From assembly GCF_001625215.2 (NCBI RefSeq), contig NC_030385.2:45409598-45473597 (forward strand): 64,000 bases of DNA, given 5' to 3'. The DNA is from Daucus carota subsp. sativus. Taxonomy: Eukaryota > Streptophyta > Magnoliopsida > Apiales > Apiaceae. Made by a program: the position numbers and the translations under genes. Shown piece by piece: positions 49,701 to 61,851 of this stretch. Within the stretch, counting starts at the first letter, position 1. Every line of letters starts with the position of its first letter. A model generated the notes under the pieces. It saw only the letters and a list, made by a program, of their open reading frames with translations, was not told the DNA's origin and searched no databases.

Positions 49701-51267
49701 TGATTGGCTATCATGAATATGAAAAATTTTAGCCAAGGGTTTTGATATATGCTCCAACGGGATTATCTATAATTAATCTTATATAAAATTGTACATAAGA
49801 GTTTTCTTGGTTCAACAGATATAGCCAACACCAAACATGGTTGTTATTAAGGTGATTGAGGGTTGGAGGGCTAGAAATTTTTGCATATTCTCTAAAATTG
49901 CCACATATATGCAACTTAGATCCTACCTAGACAATTTAAGCTAAGAGTTTTTACCACTGGAGATGCTCTTAGAATCCTTGTCAAATGTTTCATCCTATAT
50001 CTGTAAATGTGGTCAGAAGAGCAGGTGTATGTCAACTTACATTTTAACATTCTTTACAAGTAAAAATGATTTGTAGGAGCCCTCTGATGGAATTTAGAAG
50101 TATGCATATCACAGTTGTTTTTTTATTATTGATTAATGATATTTTCATACATACTTTGCAGGTTGGGAATGTTACAGTTACATGTAAAAGGATACCGTTG
50201 CTTGCACTTGAATACGAACCACCAAGGTCAGAACTCAGAAGTGATAACACATAATTTTCTTTTTTTTTAATTTTTTTTCAGATTATTGTTATACTACTAG
50301 CTGTAAAGGCTTCATAACTTTAATACTTTATTGTATTGCAGGACTAAATCCTTCAAAACTATAGAAGGATCGCTGAGGCTTGACGCTATAGCAAGTGCAG
50401 GATACAAGATTTCAAGATCGAAGCTAGTTGATTTAATCAGGTATACCATGTTAGTTTGGGGTAGTTGTAGCTGTTGAAACTACCCAGTTACAACATGGTC
50501 TGCTCCTGGAGAAAGAAGTTTTGAAAAATTTTATCCTGACGTATAGTTGTACATCCTCTACCTGAATTCTTTTGACACTTCTGATTACAAGGGTTATATA
50601 TGTAATGTTTACTGTTTCTCCTTTTGATATGAGAAAATGAGTCAACATCTTGCTTCTCTCTCTCTCACACAAACATAAGCCTGCAGCTAGAAGCCCCAAT
50701 TTGATGTCCTAAAACCTGTATACAAAAAACAAAATCAGAATTACGAGCGAAGATACAAATAATCGAAACTATACAACACAAATCAAAATGAAACTAAGAC
50801 TAGGGTGTAGAGATTTAAGCATCATCTATTCTCCTTCAATTAAATTATGGCCAGATCGAAACCATTTATAATTAAGACTAGTTAATTATTTAAGATGCGT
50901 GAATATTTTTTTACTATGCTGTCCATCCACATGGAAGAATTTCTGTATGTTTGCAATAGATCCTTACCACCTACATTCTTTCTCCTTTTCAGTAATGGGG
51001 ATGTACGCGTCAATTGGGCTAGTGTGTCTAAAAACAATACCACTATAAAGACTGGAGACATGATCTCTGTCAGTGGCAAAGGAAGGTTAAAGGTAGATTA
51101 GAACCCAGTGTCATACATCTTTGTTCATATATAATTTGTCAACATTTGTTAATCTCAGTCCTCATAAATTTTTATTGTCCTAATTACTTTATTCTTTTGT
51201 TCAGATAGGAGAAATAAACTCAACAAAGAAGGGAAAGTTTGCAGTCGAACTGATCCGATATTTATAG
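46751..51267 (+). CDS. S4-domain RNA-binding protein, probably plastid-targeted
   Basis: Ten coding exons: 46751-46880, 48005-48108, 48294-48425, 48541-48614, 48702-48807, 49421-49489, 50162-50226, 50342-50440, 50993-51092, 51205-51267. They total 942 nt, 313 residues, all phases consistent. The N terminus (MAATTAVRSFLNSTARSVKQ) is Ser/Arg/Thr-rich with few acids, like a transit peptide. The central part (LHTDFLTPPVLKE, QGGYPQAERCRLSVGHPE, GNFGFEPCSHGDFLGSILGTGISRDKLGD in parts, VTVTCKRIPLLALEYEPPR) is the YlmH-like region. The S4 domain follows (LRLDAIASAGYKISRSKLVD, LISNGDVRVNW, IKTGDMISVSGKGRLKIGE). It matches the Arabidopsis At1g53120 type. Such proteins bind structured RNA, and YlmH relatives act at stalled ribosomes; the role here is inferred. 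A second, earlier copy of exon 2 (47346-47448) is not usable. Confidence 0.9.
46935..48104 (+). repeat. Tandem duplication covering intron 1 and exon 2 of the S4 gene
   Basis: Copy one (46935-47440) and copy two (47441-48104) both start at TCGAGATTATAAATATTG and both contain exon 2. The join lies at shared CGAGAT: intron 1 has CGAGATTATAAA, while exon 2's end has CGAGATGGTATAC. Copy two carries extra internal copies of an intron repeat (about 170-190 bp unit: GGTTCTGCTG-ATTGAACTA, TTGGGATTGAGAAAAATTATTAATTTATCGA). Confidence 0.9.
47346..47448 (+). pseudogene. Duplicate exon 2 without splice donor
   Basis: This segment is identical to the real exon 2 (48005-48108) except for one silent change (GAC against GAT) and its last bases. 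Its acceptor (GGATTTAG) is intact, but the GAGATG|GTATAC donor is replaced by GAGATTATAAAT at the duplication join. Inclusion would read through to a stop at 47525-47527. Confidence 0.85.
49661..49968. mobile_element. Tourist-like MITE (GAGCATCTCC type) in an S4-gene intron
   Basis: The ends are GAGCATCTCCAATGC and CACTGGAGATGCTC. TTA lies on both sides (49658-49660 and 49969-49971). The pattern is a very common plant miniature element with a 3 bp TTA target, PIF-Harbinger type. It is 308 bp, non-coding, and lies in the intron between exons 6 and 7. Confidence 0.8.
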
Positions 51268-52494
51268 AGGTATAAAAGCTCATCACCAGATGTCTTTATT
51301 TTACATTTTTGCAAGTCGCTTTGTATGTGTCGTTGCATGTGCACAATTTATTAATTTGTCTATTTGATATTTTGAATGTGATACCACATTTTTCTTCTAA
51401 TATCAAGTCTGATCAGAAGGGACCCTATAGCCTTCTTAAAAATCAGAAACCATTTAAAACAAGTAGGAAATACAGTGTTCGATAGTGAAGAAGGCTATTG
51501 GCTTCCCATTTTGCAGTTATGGTGGAGCTTAATGTGAACCATTGAGCCCAGCTGCATGCTTTTAGTAAAATACTTGTGTTTGAATTCTGCACTAATAGAA
51601 GCTAGTTGGGGATTTGAAGGATCAATAAGTTGATAATTATGTTTCGCTGAGTGCATTTACTGCTCTTCTTTCCAGTCAATTGTTTCTTCCAAAGCAGTTC
51701 ATAATAGTCAAAGAATGCACAACGTTGTTTCAAGGGCAGTTGGTCTTTTTGACATCATGATGTGTTGCAGGTTAGAAATGCGATTTCCTCATAAAATATA
51801 GTTTCTTTAGAGATGATCCCTGTAGAGTTTAGCTTTAGTGTGTGTTGACTAGGATTATGGACCAGAGTCTGCCTCAGATTACCAATGGAAGAAGTGAGGC
51901 CTCCTGGTTCCAATCACGTATTTTACGATGTATGTTTTGCTTTAGATAATAATACCAAGTTCCTCTTGAAGATAATTGTTCTCACTGTTTTAATCATTCC
52001 AGGAACCTAAAAAAAAGAGGACAGAAGTGCATAATACAAACTTTGAAGGATGAATCATGCGAGGCAAACGCTTGGAAGAGGCTATTTATTTGTCATATGA
52101 AGAACAGAAACTGAAGACAGGCATAGTACTACTAACATGAAAGTGAAGAAAATTATTTTGTGCTGAATTTGGTAGTGCCATTGAGATATTGAGGTATGCA
52201 ATTATCTTAATCATTCTGAGTACATGGTTGACTTTGGAAGACATTTTCGAACTACAAGTTGACTTTGACTCTGCAATCGTAAAATGTTTATAAGTGGGCA
52301 TTTATATATATATAATCAAATAATACCAGTAGATGATTAAAAAATATAAAATATCTTGGTCTCCGGAAGAGGAAAATAGTTGTTGGCACTAATGGTGTTA
52401 AACGTGAAAAACTCTTTGGCAATATTGATATCTACTTCAAATAAACCGAATTGTCGAGAAAAATGTTTGTTACCGTCTTAGGTGCCAACTAATT
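51268..52494. other. 3' region of the S4 gene
   Basis: The frame ends at 51267, and the next 700 bp or so may be a spliced 3' untranslated region. GT and AG pairs occur near 51276-51776 and around 51770-52003 but cannot be confirmed. No other gene is seen. Confidence 0.4.
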
Positions 52495-52738
52495 ACTCCC
52501 TCTCTCCCATTTAATTTTATACGTTTCTTTTTAAGTGCTCGACACGTATTTCAATGCTCTTATAAAATATAGTTTCGTAACTTATTTTTGAAATTTTTTT
52601 TTTCTGTATAAAAATATAACATCCAAACTTTAATTCAGAAAAAAAAAATAGATTGCACAACTACACTTTGCAGGACCATTAAAGTCCGTGCCGTGTCTCT
52701 GTCCCCCAATATATACTACTCAGGGGGGACGAAGGGAG
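52495..52738. mobile_element. Stowaway-like MITE
   Basis: The ends are CTCCCTCTCTCCCATTTAA and GGGGGGACGAAGGGAG, preceded and followed by TA. They are imperfect inverted repeats of the CTCCCTCCGTCCC consensus typical of Stowaway elements. The interior is AT-rich. Confidence 0.65.
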
Positions 52739-55700
52739 TAAGAAAGATGGTCGAATAAAATAGACTGCAGCGAAAGCGAGAATCAAACCCGGAATCTGCT
52801 ATGTACTATGTACTGAAGGGTGATTATTTAATTGTGTAAAAGATGGAGAAGGGGGATAATGTTCTTGATGGCTTTTATGAAATAAAATGGTCCAAAGCAC
52901 CAAGTAGTGATGACTCACATGGGAAAGGTTGCATTTCACTTGTCATGATCTGTGTTTGCTTTTCTTTGGATTTTTGTGGCCTGGTCTGGCCCAGAAGCCC
53001 AACTTCACCTTCTTGCCCAGCCAACAGGCCGAGAAGTTGCTTGGCCCTACTCCTCAACAACCGTTTTCTCCTTCCTCCTTTTTGCAAAAATACAAAATGC
53101 TAACTATTTTTATCGATAATTAAGACCAACATTTCATATCACACATCTGCCTCTGCGTATACAGTAAAATTAACAGTTAAGATTTCTTTTTAGGACGTAA
53201 TCTTATGCCTACAAATTACCGTCTTTTTATAAATTAAAACATGTATTGGAAAGTGACAATAACGTGATAGGTAAATGGCTAATTTTGATTGGTGGTTAAT
53301 GTGTATATAGATAAGAATCTCATTATTATTAATGTGAGCTGAACCACATGAACAAAAATTTGAGAATATTTTTCTGGATAACTAGTATTTTCCTTTTAAT
53401 TAAACTCAGAATCGAGGAACCAAAGAAAATCACCTATTTCATTTTTTCACAATTTGCTGAAATGACCAATTTTTTGATTTGTCGATTATTTTTCAATTGA
53501 ACTGATTTGTTCTTGTTTTCGTATATTTATCGATTGAGTTTGATTCATGTGGTTATAATTTATAATTTAATAATTATCGAAGTTATACGGATATGTAATA
53601 ACAATAATTTATTCAAGAGAGAAAGAGATCACAGATTAAGAATCATGATCATTTTGATTACCGTCTTTTGCAGAAAATAAACCAGTTTTAGATTATAATA
53701 CAAGCTACAGATTATACAAAGCATCAGAAGTAACAAAGTCATTGTTACCTACTGCAAGGCATATTTTAACACTTTAGTCAAGCCGGCCAAGCTACTATTT
53801 TATACGCCTACTTTATAACGTTTAACGCATATGCTCCACCACATTTGAATATTAAGCAAAATTCAACTGAACTTATTCCCAAATTTTATATTCTATTTTA
53901 TTTGAGACATTTTATTTCTTATAAATAAACATGAAGAAGTGCTGCTATTTGATTCCCTACTTTTCTTCATTTGTATTAAACAAATTATATTCCATAATGC
54001 TTTGACATAATTGATTCTGCCATCCACATTACAATAATATGACCTATGTTTTAAAGAATAAATAGTGGATTCGGAACTCCATTACTACTTATTGTTTGTA
54101 TTATGAACAAGCAATTTCGAAATTGCACTGTGGATTTGATTGAAGAGACAAGTTATTCACCTAAAGTTGCTTTTAAAAGATGGCACATTTCTTTTAAAGT
54201 GAAATGAAAGTTAATTTTGAGTGCTCCTTTTCAAAAATTGATAATTTGTTTCTGGAAAAGATATATGTTGGAAGTGGTTTTTTTTATAAATAAAACATAT
54301 TAAATATATCTTAAGTTCTTTATATTTAAAAATATTATATAAATATGATATTGTTTCTCAAAAATAAGTTTTTATTTTCATAAAAGAAGATAGGCCAAAC
54401 CTGTCATGTATCATGTATGCGATCATCTCTCACATCGTGTTTTTTAATATTTTTTATCATAAAAAAAGAAAGTGAGAGATTTAAAATAACTTAGTGATGT
54501 TTTGAAGAAAAAAAGGATTTTTAGAAATTTGCAAAGAGATTTCTTATATATTATCCAACAAAATTTCTCCTTTTTTAAAAAGATTTGAAAAGAAATTTTT
54601 TTTCCCTTCTTTATCATTTCTTTCTTAAACATGGTAAATGATACTTTATTATTGCAGTATAAAACATTAGAATTGACTTGATGATATAATTATCTATGTC
54701 ATAATTTTTTTGGAGTTTGAACTATCTATGATATAAAAGAATTACTTGATACTAATTAAACTATTATTTGTTACTAAGAAGCCGGATTTAAGATTCGGTC
54801 TAGACACATATTTGTAGATAATGAATTTCAGATGGAAATTAAATTTAAAATCTGAATTTATGAAATAAAATTGGAGAGTAATAATATTTTATTCCGAAGA
54901 AATGACACAAAAGTGTAGAAAATACATGTTCACAAAAAGTAGTCCCAAGTGCACTTATCCTGTAACTAAAGAAACCCAAATTTAAAAGCGACAGAGAATA
55001 ATTCATGTTTCAACTTTATATTCTGAATGGGTTCTACACTTGAATGAAGTGACGCTTACAATAAAGATTAAGAATTATATTCGCTTAATCATGTATTGTT
55101 GTACTCTAAGTCAACCTGTTTAGATCTACTTTCACGTAATTAAGCAATCACTAATATAATTCACAGTATTACCAATAATAAAATAATACTAATTTGATTC
55201 GTACTACTTGATTGCAGTTTTATATTTCCTGCCCGTATTAAGAGTACAACCGTGCATACACAGATACATTGAATACTCCCTCTTTCATGTTTATCTTAGA
55301 AGAAGGAGATTTATTATGTATTTACAAAAATTATAAAATATAATTTAATAATTTTTTTCAATTTTTTAAATAAGTTAAGAATTTTTTTTTATATATTTTA
55401 AAATACATGTCAAATAATGAAAAAAAATTTGTTGAGTAAGTTGGATTCACACTAGAAATTTAAAATTAATGTCATTAATTTTTCTTTATTCTCGATGGTA
55501 GATTAAAATAAGATAAATTATTTGTTTGATTTAACTTATATGTAATTTATAGAAAAACTTTCAGGAGTTCATGAGCCCTGCAGACACCGACGTGATGAAG
55601 GGAAATTAAGCTTTTTAGTTTATTATATTTGAATTTCTTTTGGATTTATTGCAGACAGTATAAATAAATTCTTCTGGCTTGTTATTTTCAAATTTGCCGG

Positions 55701-56898
55701 ACCTAAATTGATTGGTGTATGGTACGAAGCTATTGATTACCTGCCCGAACTCGAGGGGAATTGATTGACTGTACATGTCATGAATTAATAGTGCCATGCA
55801 AATATGCAATCCTGTAGGGAATTACTCTATTATTTTATCTGTTTCCTGTTTTTTTAATAAGTTTTTCCTGTGTATTCCCAAAAAGATATAAGATACTTAA
55901 GATCTAATTAAATTTTGTTCTAAAATTCATAATTTTGAAGATTGCACTTATGTACAGGGATATGGATTATGAATCATAAATATTAGCAATATATGTAAAA
56001 ATAGTTTAGATGGTATTTGATATTTTTGTTTTTTCGCTCATAATGTAAAAATAATAATTTTTTCAAAACAAGATGAGACACCGTATTTATTTTCTAGAAT
56101 AATTTATAAAACAGAAAAGTAGATAAATAGCGAGGTTAAAAATAAATTATAATTAAAATTTATTGAAGTTGAAAATTAATAATAAATTGAGTAATATACG
56201 TATCCCAAATCATGTTTCTGAATTTCGTCATCGAATGACGTGGTAGATAGATAGTTGATTTTAATCTGTTGATTTATATGCTGAAACAAATCTACTAACT
56301 AAATTTGGAAAAATGTTAATTACCATTTTTCTACTAAATGTGAATTCAAATTTAAATTATTGTTTTTTGTTAAATTAAATTCAAAATTTAAATTATATTC
56401 AATTTATTCGGATCAAAATAAATCAAATATCCGTTCAAAATATACAAATTACCCTAGTCACAGATTAGAGCAAAATATTTTACACGTTCGGAAGATCAAA
56501 AGTATTCATGAAAAATATGGTGAAAAAGTACAAGGACAGCCACTTTTTTTCTTGGATAGTTGGACTTTAGACCCAAGAGTGCCCACCATATTTGAATAAA
56601 AATATATCCACTGAAAAATATATTCTCAATCTCAACCATTCGAGAGCATTTCTCGAGCAGCCAATCAACAAGCAGGGACCCACAACAATTACAAAAAGCA
56701 AAACAACGAGGGGTAGAGTGAAACCGCAAACTATAGACTTCTGATAGACTTCTGAGCAATAATAAGTCTAGTGAGAGAAATGCTCAATCATTTGTATTCC
56801 CTTGTGTCTCATTTACTCCTCTCTTCCGGCCCGTTATTTTTACCGCTGTCCGTTACTTTCTGCAAAAACTTTTTTTTTTCTATTTTTAAAAGGTAGTA
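52739..56898. other. AT-rich intergenic region
   Basis: No supported gene. A GC-richer patch at about 52960-53060 (CCCAGAAGCCCAACTTCACC) has overlapping short open frames on both strands but no recognisable protein. Several damaged CTCCCTC-type ends (near 55275) suggest old Stowaway fragments. Confidence 0.5.
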
Positions 56899-57156
56899 CT
56901 CCCTCCGTTTCTTTTTTCTTTTCTTGTTTGTGATGTCGGTACTGTTCATAACATGAGACAAATTATTAATTTACATCTAATCTATAAAACTAAATATAGT
57001 CATGAGTGATCTTGTTAGATTCGTGTTCACAAGTACTTTAATACAGTGAAGTTTTTATATTTAATACTACTACGAAATGAAAGATATTAACGACCAAAAT
57101 TATGTATCGGCAAACGTGAAAAGTACAAACAGGAAAAGTATTTAGAGACGGGGGAG
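56899..57156. mobile_element. Stowaway-like MITE
   Basis: The left end is CTCCCTCCGTTTCTTTTTTC and the right end is TTTAGAGACGGGGGAG. TA flanks both sides (56897-56898 and 57157-57158). It is 258 bp with an AT-rich interior and no coding capacity. Confidence 0.7.
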
Positions 57157-57368
57157 TACAACGTAATTTTGATAATTAATATAATATTAATTTAAATAAA
57201 GGTAGTACTGTAATTTTATAATATTAATTTAATTTTGATAATTTAATTTAATTTCTTGATCTCAAAATTTTCCAATTTATTGAAAAAATTAAATTGAATA
57301 TAATAAAATTTTAATTTTAATGCTTTCACGTTGATATGACTGTCTGCAAATTTGATATCACCCTCATG

Positions 57369-57740
57369 CAGTGTTCTAAAAATCCCCGATTTAACCGATA
57401 AATCCCCGATTAATCCCTTGCAAGGTTGGCCACCGATCCGATTTTTGAAGTCCGATTAATCCTTTTATATATTTCATAATTGAAATATATGTGATAAATT
57501 ATTAAAATTAAAATACCATATTACTTTAAATATGAGTAATTATAGAGTTTATGAATATAGTAAATATATTAGTTACTAAATAGCTAATATAATAATAACT
57601 AAATATTAAATAATATTTTAATATTAAAATAAACCCGATTTTAACTCCGATTAATCCTTCCGATTAATCCCCGATTTTCGATTAATCCTTGAATCGGTAG
57701 CTCAACCGATTAGGTCCGATTCCCGATTTCTGTAACACTG
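57369..57740. mobile_element. hAT-type MITE of the GATTAATCGG family (best-preserved copy)
   Basis: The ends are CAGTGTTCTAAAAATCCCCG and CCCGATTTCTGTAACACTG. It is flanked by CCCTCATG (57361-57368) and CCATCATG (57741-57748), an 8 bp duplication with one change. The 372 bp body has CCGATTAATCC words clustered at both ends and an AT-rich middle. It is the simplest copy and serves as reference for those at 27548 and 33984. Confidence 0.85.
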
Positions 57741-57748
57741 CCATCATG

Positions 57749-58348
57749 TCTTGGGTTAAATTCTGGGTTTAATTACGCGAAAAGCTAGAGATCTCAAAAT
57801 TTATTTTCAAAATTTTCTCTAAATACTGAGTTGTCAATATATAGATCATGATTTTTTTTAAATTATAATGCGGGATCCCGCGCACATATATACGAGCCGT
57901 TAAATTAAAATTTGTCATGCGTTATGTCACATTATTTCTAGCACTTCTTTTAATTTATTTAATGACTCAAATTTTTTTGTTAAAAGAATTATGAAAAATG
58001 AATTTATTTTTTTCCTCACGAGAGTTATGACGGTGAATAAATTATACTCCTATCAACATAAATTAAAGAAATTTCATCCAAATTTAAGTGAAGCTAACTT
58101 AGATTGTTTTTTTTTTTTCTTTTTCAAAACGAAGTAAAGCTACCTAAGTTAAAACTGAAAAGAAACAGCAAGTAAACAGCTAAGTACATATGAAAAGGCA
58201 AACAAACAAGCAAGCATTCAATCCCCATTGTTTCTCTTGTTATTCACTCATCCAACCCATACCTCCCATCTCCCTCACCCTCTCTCTCTCCCATCTCTCT
58301 CCCCAAAACTCACAAATTTAACTAGAGAGACAGAGAGGAGGGAGACTC
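57749..58348 (+). promoter_or_regulatory. Upstream and leader region of the VQ gene
   Basis: The last 100 bp before the ATG are strongly CT-rich (CCCTCTCTCTCTCCCATC), typical of a plant leader. No clear TATA box could be chosen. Upstream is AT-rich DNA with a GCGGGATCCCGCGC palindrome-like patch near 57872. Confidence 0.4.
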
Positions 58349-58993
58349 ATGGAAAACTCACCAAGACTCTATCCAAAAGAAAACCCATCTCCCTCCCACT
58401 CCCCCAACAGCCACAACAGCAGCACAAACAGCAATGGCCTCTCCCCCGCCGTCGCAACTCCTCCGGCGACTCCCAAACCCGTTTCGAGATCCGAGAACAA
58501 CCCGTACCCGACGACCTTCGTGCAAGCCGATTCCACCACTTTTAAACAAGTGGTTCAAATGCTCACCGGATCATCGGAAACCGCCAAGCAGGCCGCAGAT
58601 CTACACCAAGTCAAGAACTCGAGCATCCCGCCGATCAGAACCAGCCAGAAGAAGCAGAGCTTCAAGCTCTACGAGCGCAGAAATAGCCTCAAGAATGGCC
58701 TCATGATTAACCCTTCCTTGCATAATTTCGCAAATAATCCGGGTTTTTCGCCGAGAAAACCGGAGATTTTATCGCCGAGCATTCTCGACTTCCCGTCGCT
58801 GGTTTTAAGTCCGGTCACGCCGCTGAGAGATGATCATCACAAGTCCTCCGGGAGCTCGTCGGAAGAAGACAAGGCTATTGCCGAGAAGGGTTTTTATTTG
58901 CATAAATCGCCGATGAGTACGCCGAGAGGCGGAGCTGAGCCGCAGCTGCTGCCGTTGTTTCCGGTGACTTCGCCGCGAGTTTCGGGGTCTTGA
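58349..58993 (+). CDS. VQ-motif protein of the MAP-kinase-substrate (MVQ) type
   Basis: A single exon of 214 residues, as most VQ genes lack introns. The VQ motif FKQVVQMLTG is at residues 65-74, in the context TTFVQADSTTFKQVVQ. The C terminus has the conserved blocks FPSLVLSPVTPL, SSEEDKAIAEKGFYLHKSP and LLPLFPVTSPRVSGS. The protein has many Ser-Pro and Thr-Pro sites, which are MAP kinase targets. VQ proteins bind WRKY transcription factors in the nucleus; the subgroup with this C-terminal signature (Arabidopsis VQ4, 13, 14, 19, 31, 33 type) includes MPK3/MPK6 substrates in immune signalling. That role is inferred. The coding sequence is much richer in G and C than its surroundings, and the ATG follows a CT-rich leader. 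Confidence 0.95.
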   Translation: MENSPRLYPKENPSPSHSPNSHNSSTNSNGLSPAVATPPATPKPVSRSENNPYPTTFVQADSTTFKQVVQMLTGSSETAKQAADLHQVKNSSIPPIRTSQKKQSFKLYERRNSLKNGLMINPSLHNFANNPGFSPRKPEILSPSILDFPSLVLSPVTPLRDDHHKSSGSSSEEDKAIAEKGFYLHKSPMSTPRGGAEPQLLPLFPVTSPRVSGS

Positions 58994-61851
58994 AACGGTG
59001 TCGTATTGAGGAGTTTGATTGTGTTAGCTGCAACTGTATAACTTGACCATCTCTATGTTGCTCAGCTGCTGTTTCAAACACAGAAAGGCAATCTGTTTTT
59101 TTTTTTTAAATTCTCTTTGTTCTGTGTTTTTCTAAACAATTTAACTGTTAACTATTATCATCAACAATGAAATGAGACTGAGCTTCACTACAAATAATTT
59201 ACATTGATTCATTGCATCTTGTGAATTGTCATATTCTAAAAATAGTAGTCAAGGTCTGTAGGTAACAAACCCTAAATTTTTTCGAACCGAGAAGGCGAGA
59301 ACAATCAGTAGACACTTGACTCTCGCTGCACATATTTATAGAAATTTTGTTTTAAATCAATCTCAATTATTATAATAACTATATATTAGAATCTCGTTCT
59401 CATTTCTGATATTGAAATCTCATGATCCAAACGGCTCCTAATTCCGAGTCCGGGGTGGTTGCATGGACACAGGAATTGGAGCTATGGAATTAGTGGAGTT
59501 TGATGTGAGTTTGAGTCAAGGTCTCAAGGGTGGTGAGTTTAGTTTGGTAATCTGATTGTTTGTTTGTGTCAAATGAAGAAGGAACATTGGATCTGTAGAG
59601 TGTTGAGTAGTGAGATATTTTTATGGAATTGGCAGATTTTGTTGACTTTCCACTGGCCTGCCGTGGTTTATTATTGTCAGCAGTCAGTCCCCATTATGTA
59701 TTTTATTCTACCCCATACCAATCATAGACCATCCTATCAAATGACTCACTTCCCATTTGTCGTTTCTTAAATTAACCCTAATATTATCATTCTAAACATC
59801 AAGTTCTAGAATTTATTTTACTATATTTTGACTGCTTTTCCAACGTTTGTCCCTTCATTTACTGCATAATTATAATGGAGTATTACACTATTTTTTTAAA
59901 ACAAATAAAATATATAATTGACTAAAAATATGTGGTAAAAATCAAATGTCTAACAAAACAATTTAATTTAATTTAATTTTTGTTAATTGAATATTAATAT
60001 TGAAAATTAAATTAGATCAAATCGTTGATTATTAATACTTTATTTATTTAGAATAAGGAAGTTTAAAGAAATTGTGTTTCATGACAGTGCAGTCGTACAA
60101 ACCTATGTACAGAAAACAGCGAGCATAACTGCACAAGATTATTGTAACAAAGATTATATGATTGAGTTTGTCTTGTTTTTATAGGAACTGTATATCATTA
60201 AGTTCTAGGCTAACAGTGACATGTATGGCACAAGCAGGAGTGCCATTTGGTTGAGTTTGGATCAAGTACTAAATACTTGATTAAAACATGGTCAGGTAAA
60301 TTAATGCGTGATGGATGGTGACTGTTTAGTGTTCATAAAAATATTGTTGTGATAACATTATACGAAGGTTTGTCTAGTGTGTACTAATAGGCATATGCTA
60401 AGAACAGAATTTAATATGTTTGGAAGATTTTAATTGGTGTGGTTGGTGTATTTGCGGGGATCCACCATTATTAAAATATGAGAGCCAATCAAAATTTCCT
60501 AAATTTATCAAATTTCGCGCTTAGCATGTGGTTATGGACACACACTGAAAAGTTTATTACCCATTATAAATAAGTTGATATTAAATTGTAAATCTCAAAC
60601 TAATTTTACGAGTCTTTATGTATGTTTGTTAATATTTTTGTATATAAAAATTATTATTATTAAAATAAAGTTGATAAAAATTCAACATGTGAAAAATTAT
60701 TATTATCCGCGAAGAACTCTAATTATTACTGAGTCACCTTCATGTCCGGAGCAAGTTCTAGGTTTTTGTAAAGAGAAAAAGACTGGTGATGACTTGATTG
60801 ACATGTGAGAACACGAAAAAAAGGCAAGAGATAAAGTGGGACCACTCTGTTCAAAGCAAAGGTAGGGGCTAATGTTGTCATGAAGATATCTGTTACTACA
60901 GTAAGTGGTAAAAAGGTACAGCCGTTTTGAAGGAGCCGAACTGAATTTTGTTTTGTAGACGAATCAGCTTCCCTTTTTTATTTTTAGTCTCCTACGAGTT
61001 TTGTTCATGAACAAATCGAATTCGAGTTGTGCAAAAGATCCCCAAACAAATTAACTGAATCTGTTGTTAATGTCAGTTGGTAGTCCACTTGCCGTGTATA
61101 GTTGATCAGAGTATAAATGCCGAAGTTGCGCAAGTGTTTCGAACAAGGATAAAATATAGCTCGAAAGATTTTGTTCTGTTTGAGGTTATAAGTTCGATTC
61201 TCATAATTGATAGGAATAATTTAAAAACACCTACCGGTAGTCCGGTATGCAAATATCCGTTTTTTTTCAAACTGCAGTATAATGGACAAAGAAAAGTTTG
61301 AATTTTATATGAACATGTAAAGTGTAAATGAAAAACGCCAAAGACCAAGTCTGGGCCCTTTTTCATATTTGACTGAACCAGTCCAAAACCCCCTATGGTA
61401 TACAAAGCCCATTAAAAAATTATTTACTTTCGGTCATAGTCTTTGGCTTAGGGATCTCTTATGAATTAGTCCCAGTCCCTCTTGTTTTCATTTTTCATTT
61501 CTGGAGTACCAATCTTAAGGTTTATATGAAATATAATTTTAAGAATCGAAAAATTGTGTGTCGAACCATCTGTCCCGACATAAAGAACCGATTTCACGCG
61601 TCAAAACAAAATCTCATAAATTTTTATAGAGTTGGACAATTCAATCACGACCTTTTTAAGACCTTTTTAACAACTTTGGCGAACTTATTTCATGAACATT
61701 TCTTGAATGAGGTCCATGATTGTACAAAAACCAAGCAAAATCACTGCATACAGTTACTGATGCAGCATAAATACCCGTTTTATAATGTAAAAGGACTGGA
61801 CGATGAGATTTCATAAACAATAGAGTTGAGATGCTGACGGACCTGACTAGA
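58994..61851. other. Spacer between VQ and PP2C genes
   Basis: It begins with the VQ 3' region. No other gene is supported. A foldback element is at 60374-60547. Around 61070-61210 a segment with GTTATAAGTTCGATTCTC resembles a pol III B box and may be SINE debris. The sequence just right of 61500 is the downstream side of the minus-strand PP2C gene. Confidence 0.45.
60374..60547. mobile_element. Small foldback MITE
   Basis: The two halves are imperfect inverted repeats: CTAGTGTGTACTAATAGGCA-type on the left with CATATGCTAAG, against CTTAGCATGTGGTTATGG then ACACACACTG on the right. Pairing continues through AATTTAATATGTTTGGAAGA and TTCCTAAATTTATCAAATT. Flanking 9-mers AAGGTTTGT and AAAGTTTAT match at 7 of 9, which would suit a Mutator-type miniature element. 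Confidence 0.55.

Noticed and set aside
52843..53103. Overlapping open frames of about 60-86 codons on both strands
   Set aside because: No recognised domain. The region is just a GC-richer patch with few stop codons, and several frames are open at once.
61070..61210. Possible SINE with GTTATAAGTTCGATTCTC
   Set aside because: B-box-like word only; no A box at the right spacing, tail or target duplication.
61526..61816. Plus-strand open frame of 96 codons
   Set aside because: It lies antisense to the PP2C 3' region, resembles no known protein, and is lysine/asparagine-rich as expected from AT-rich DNA.
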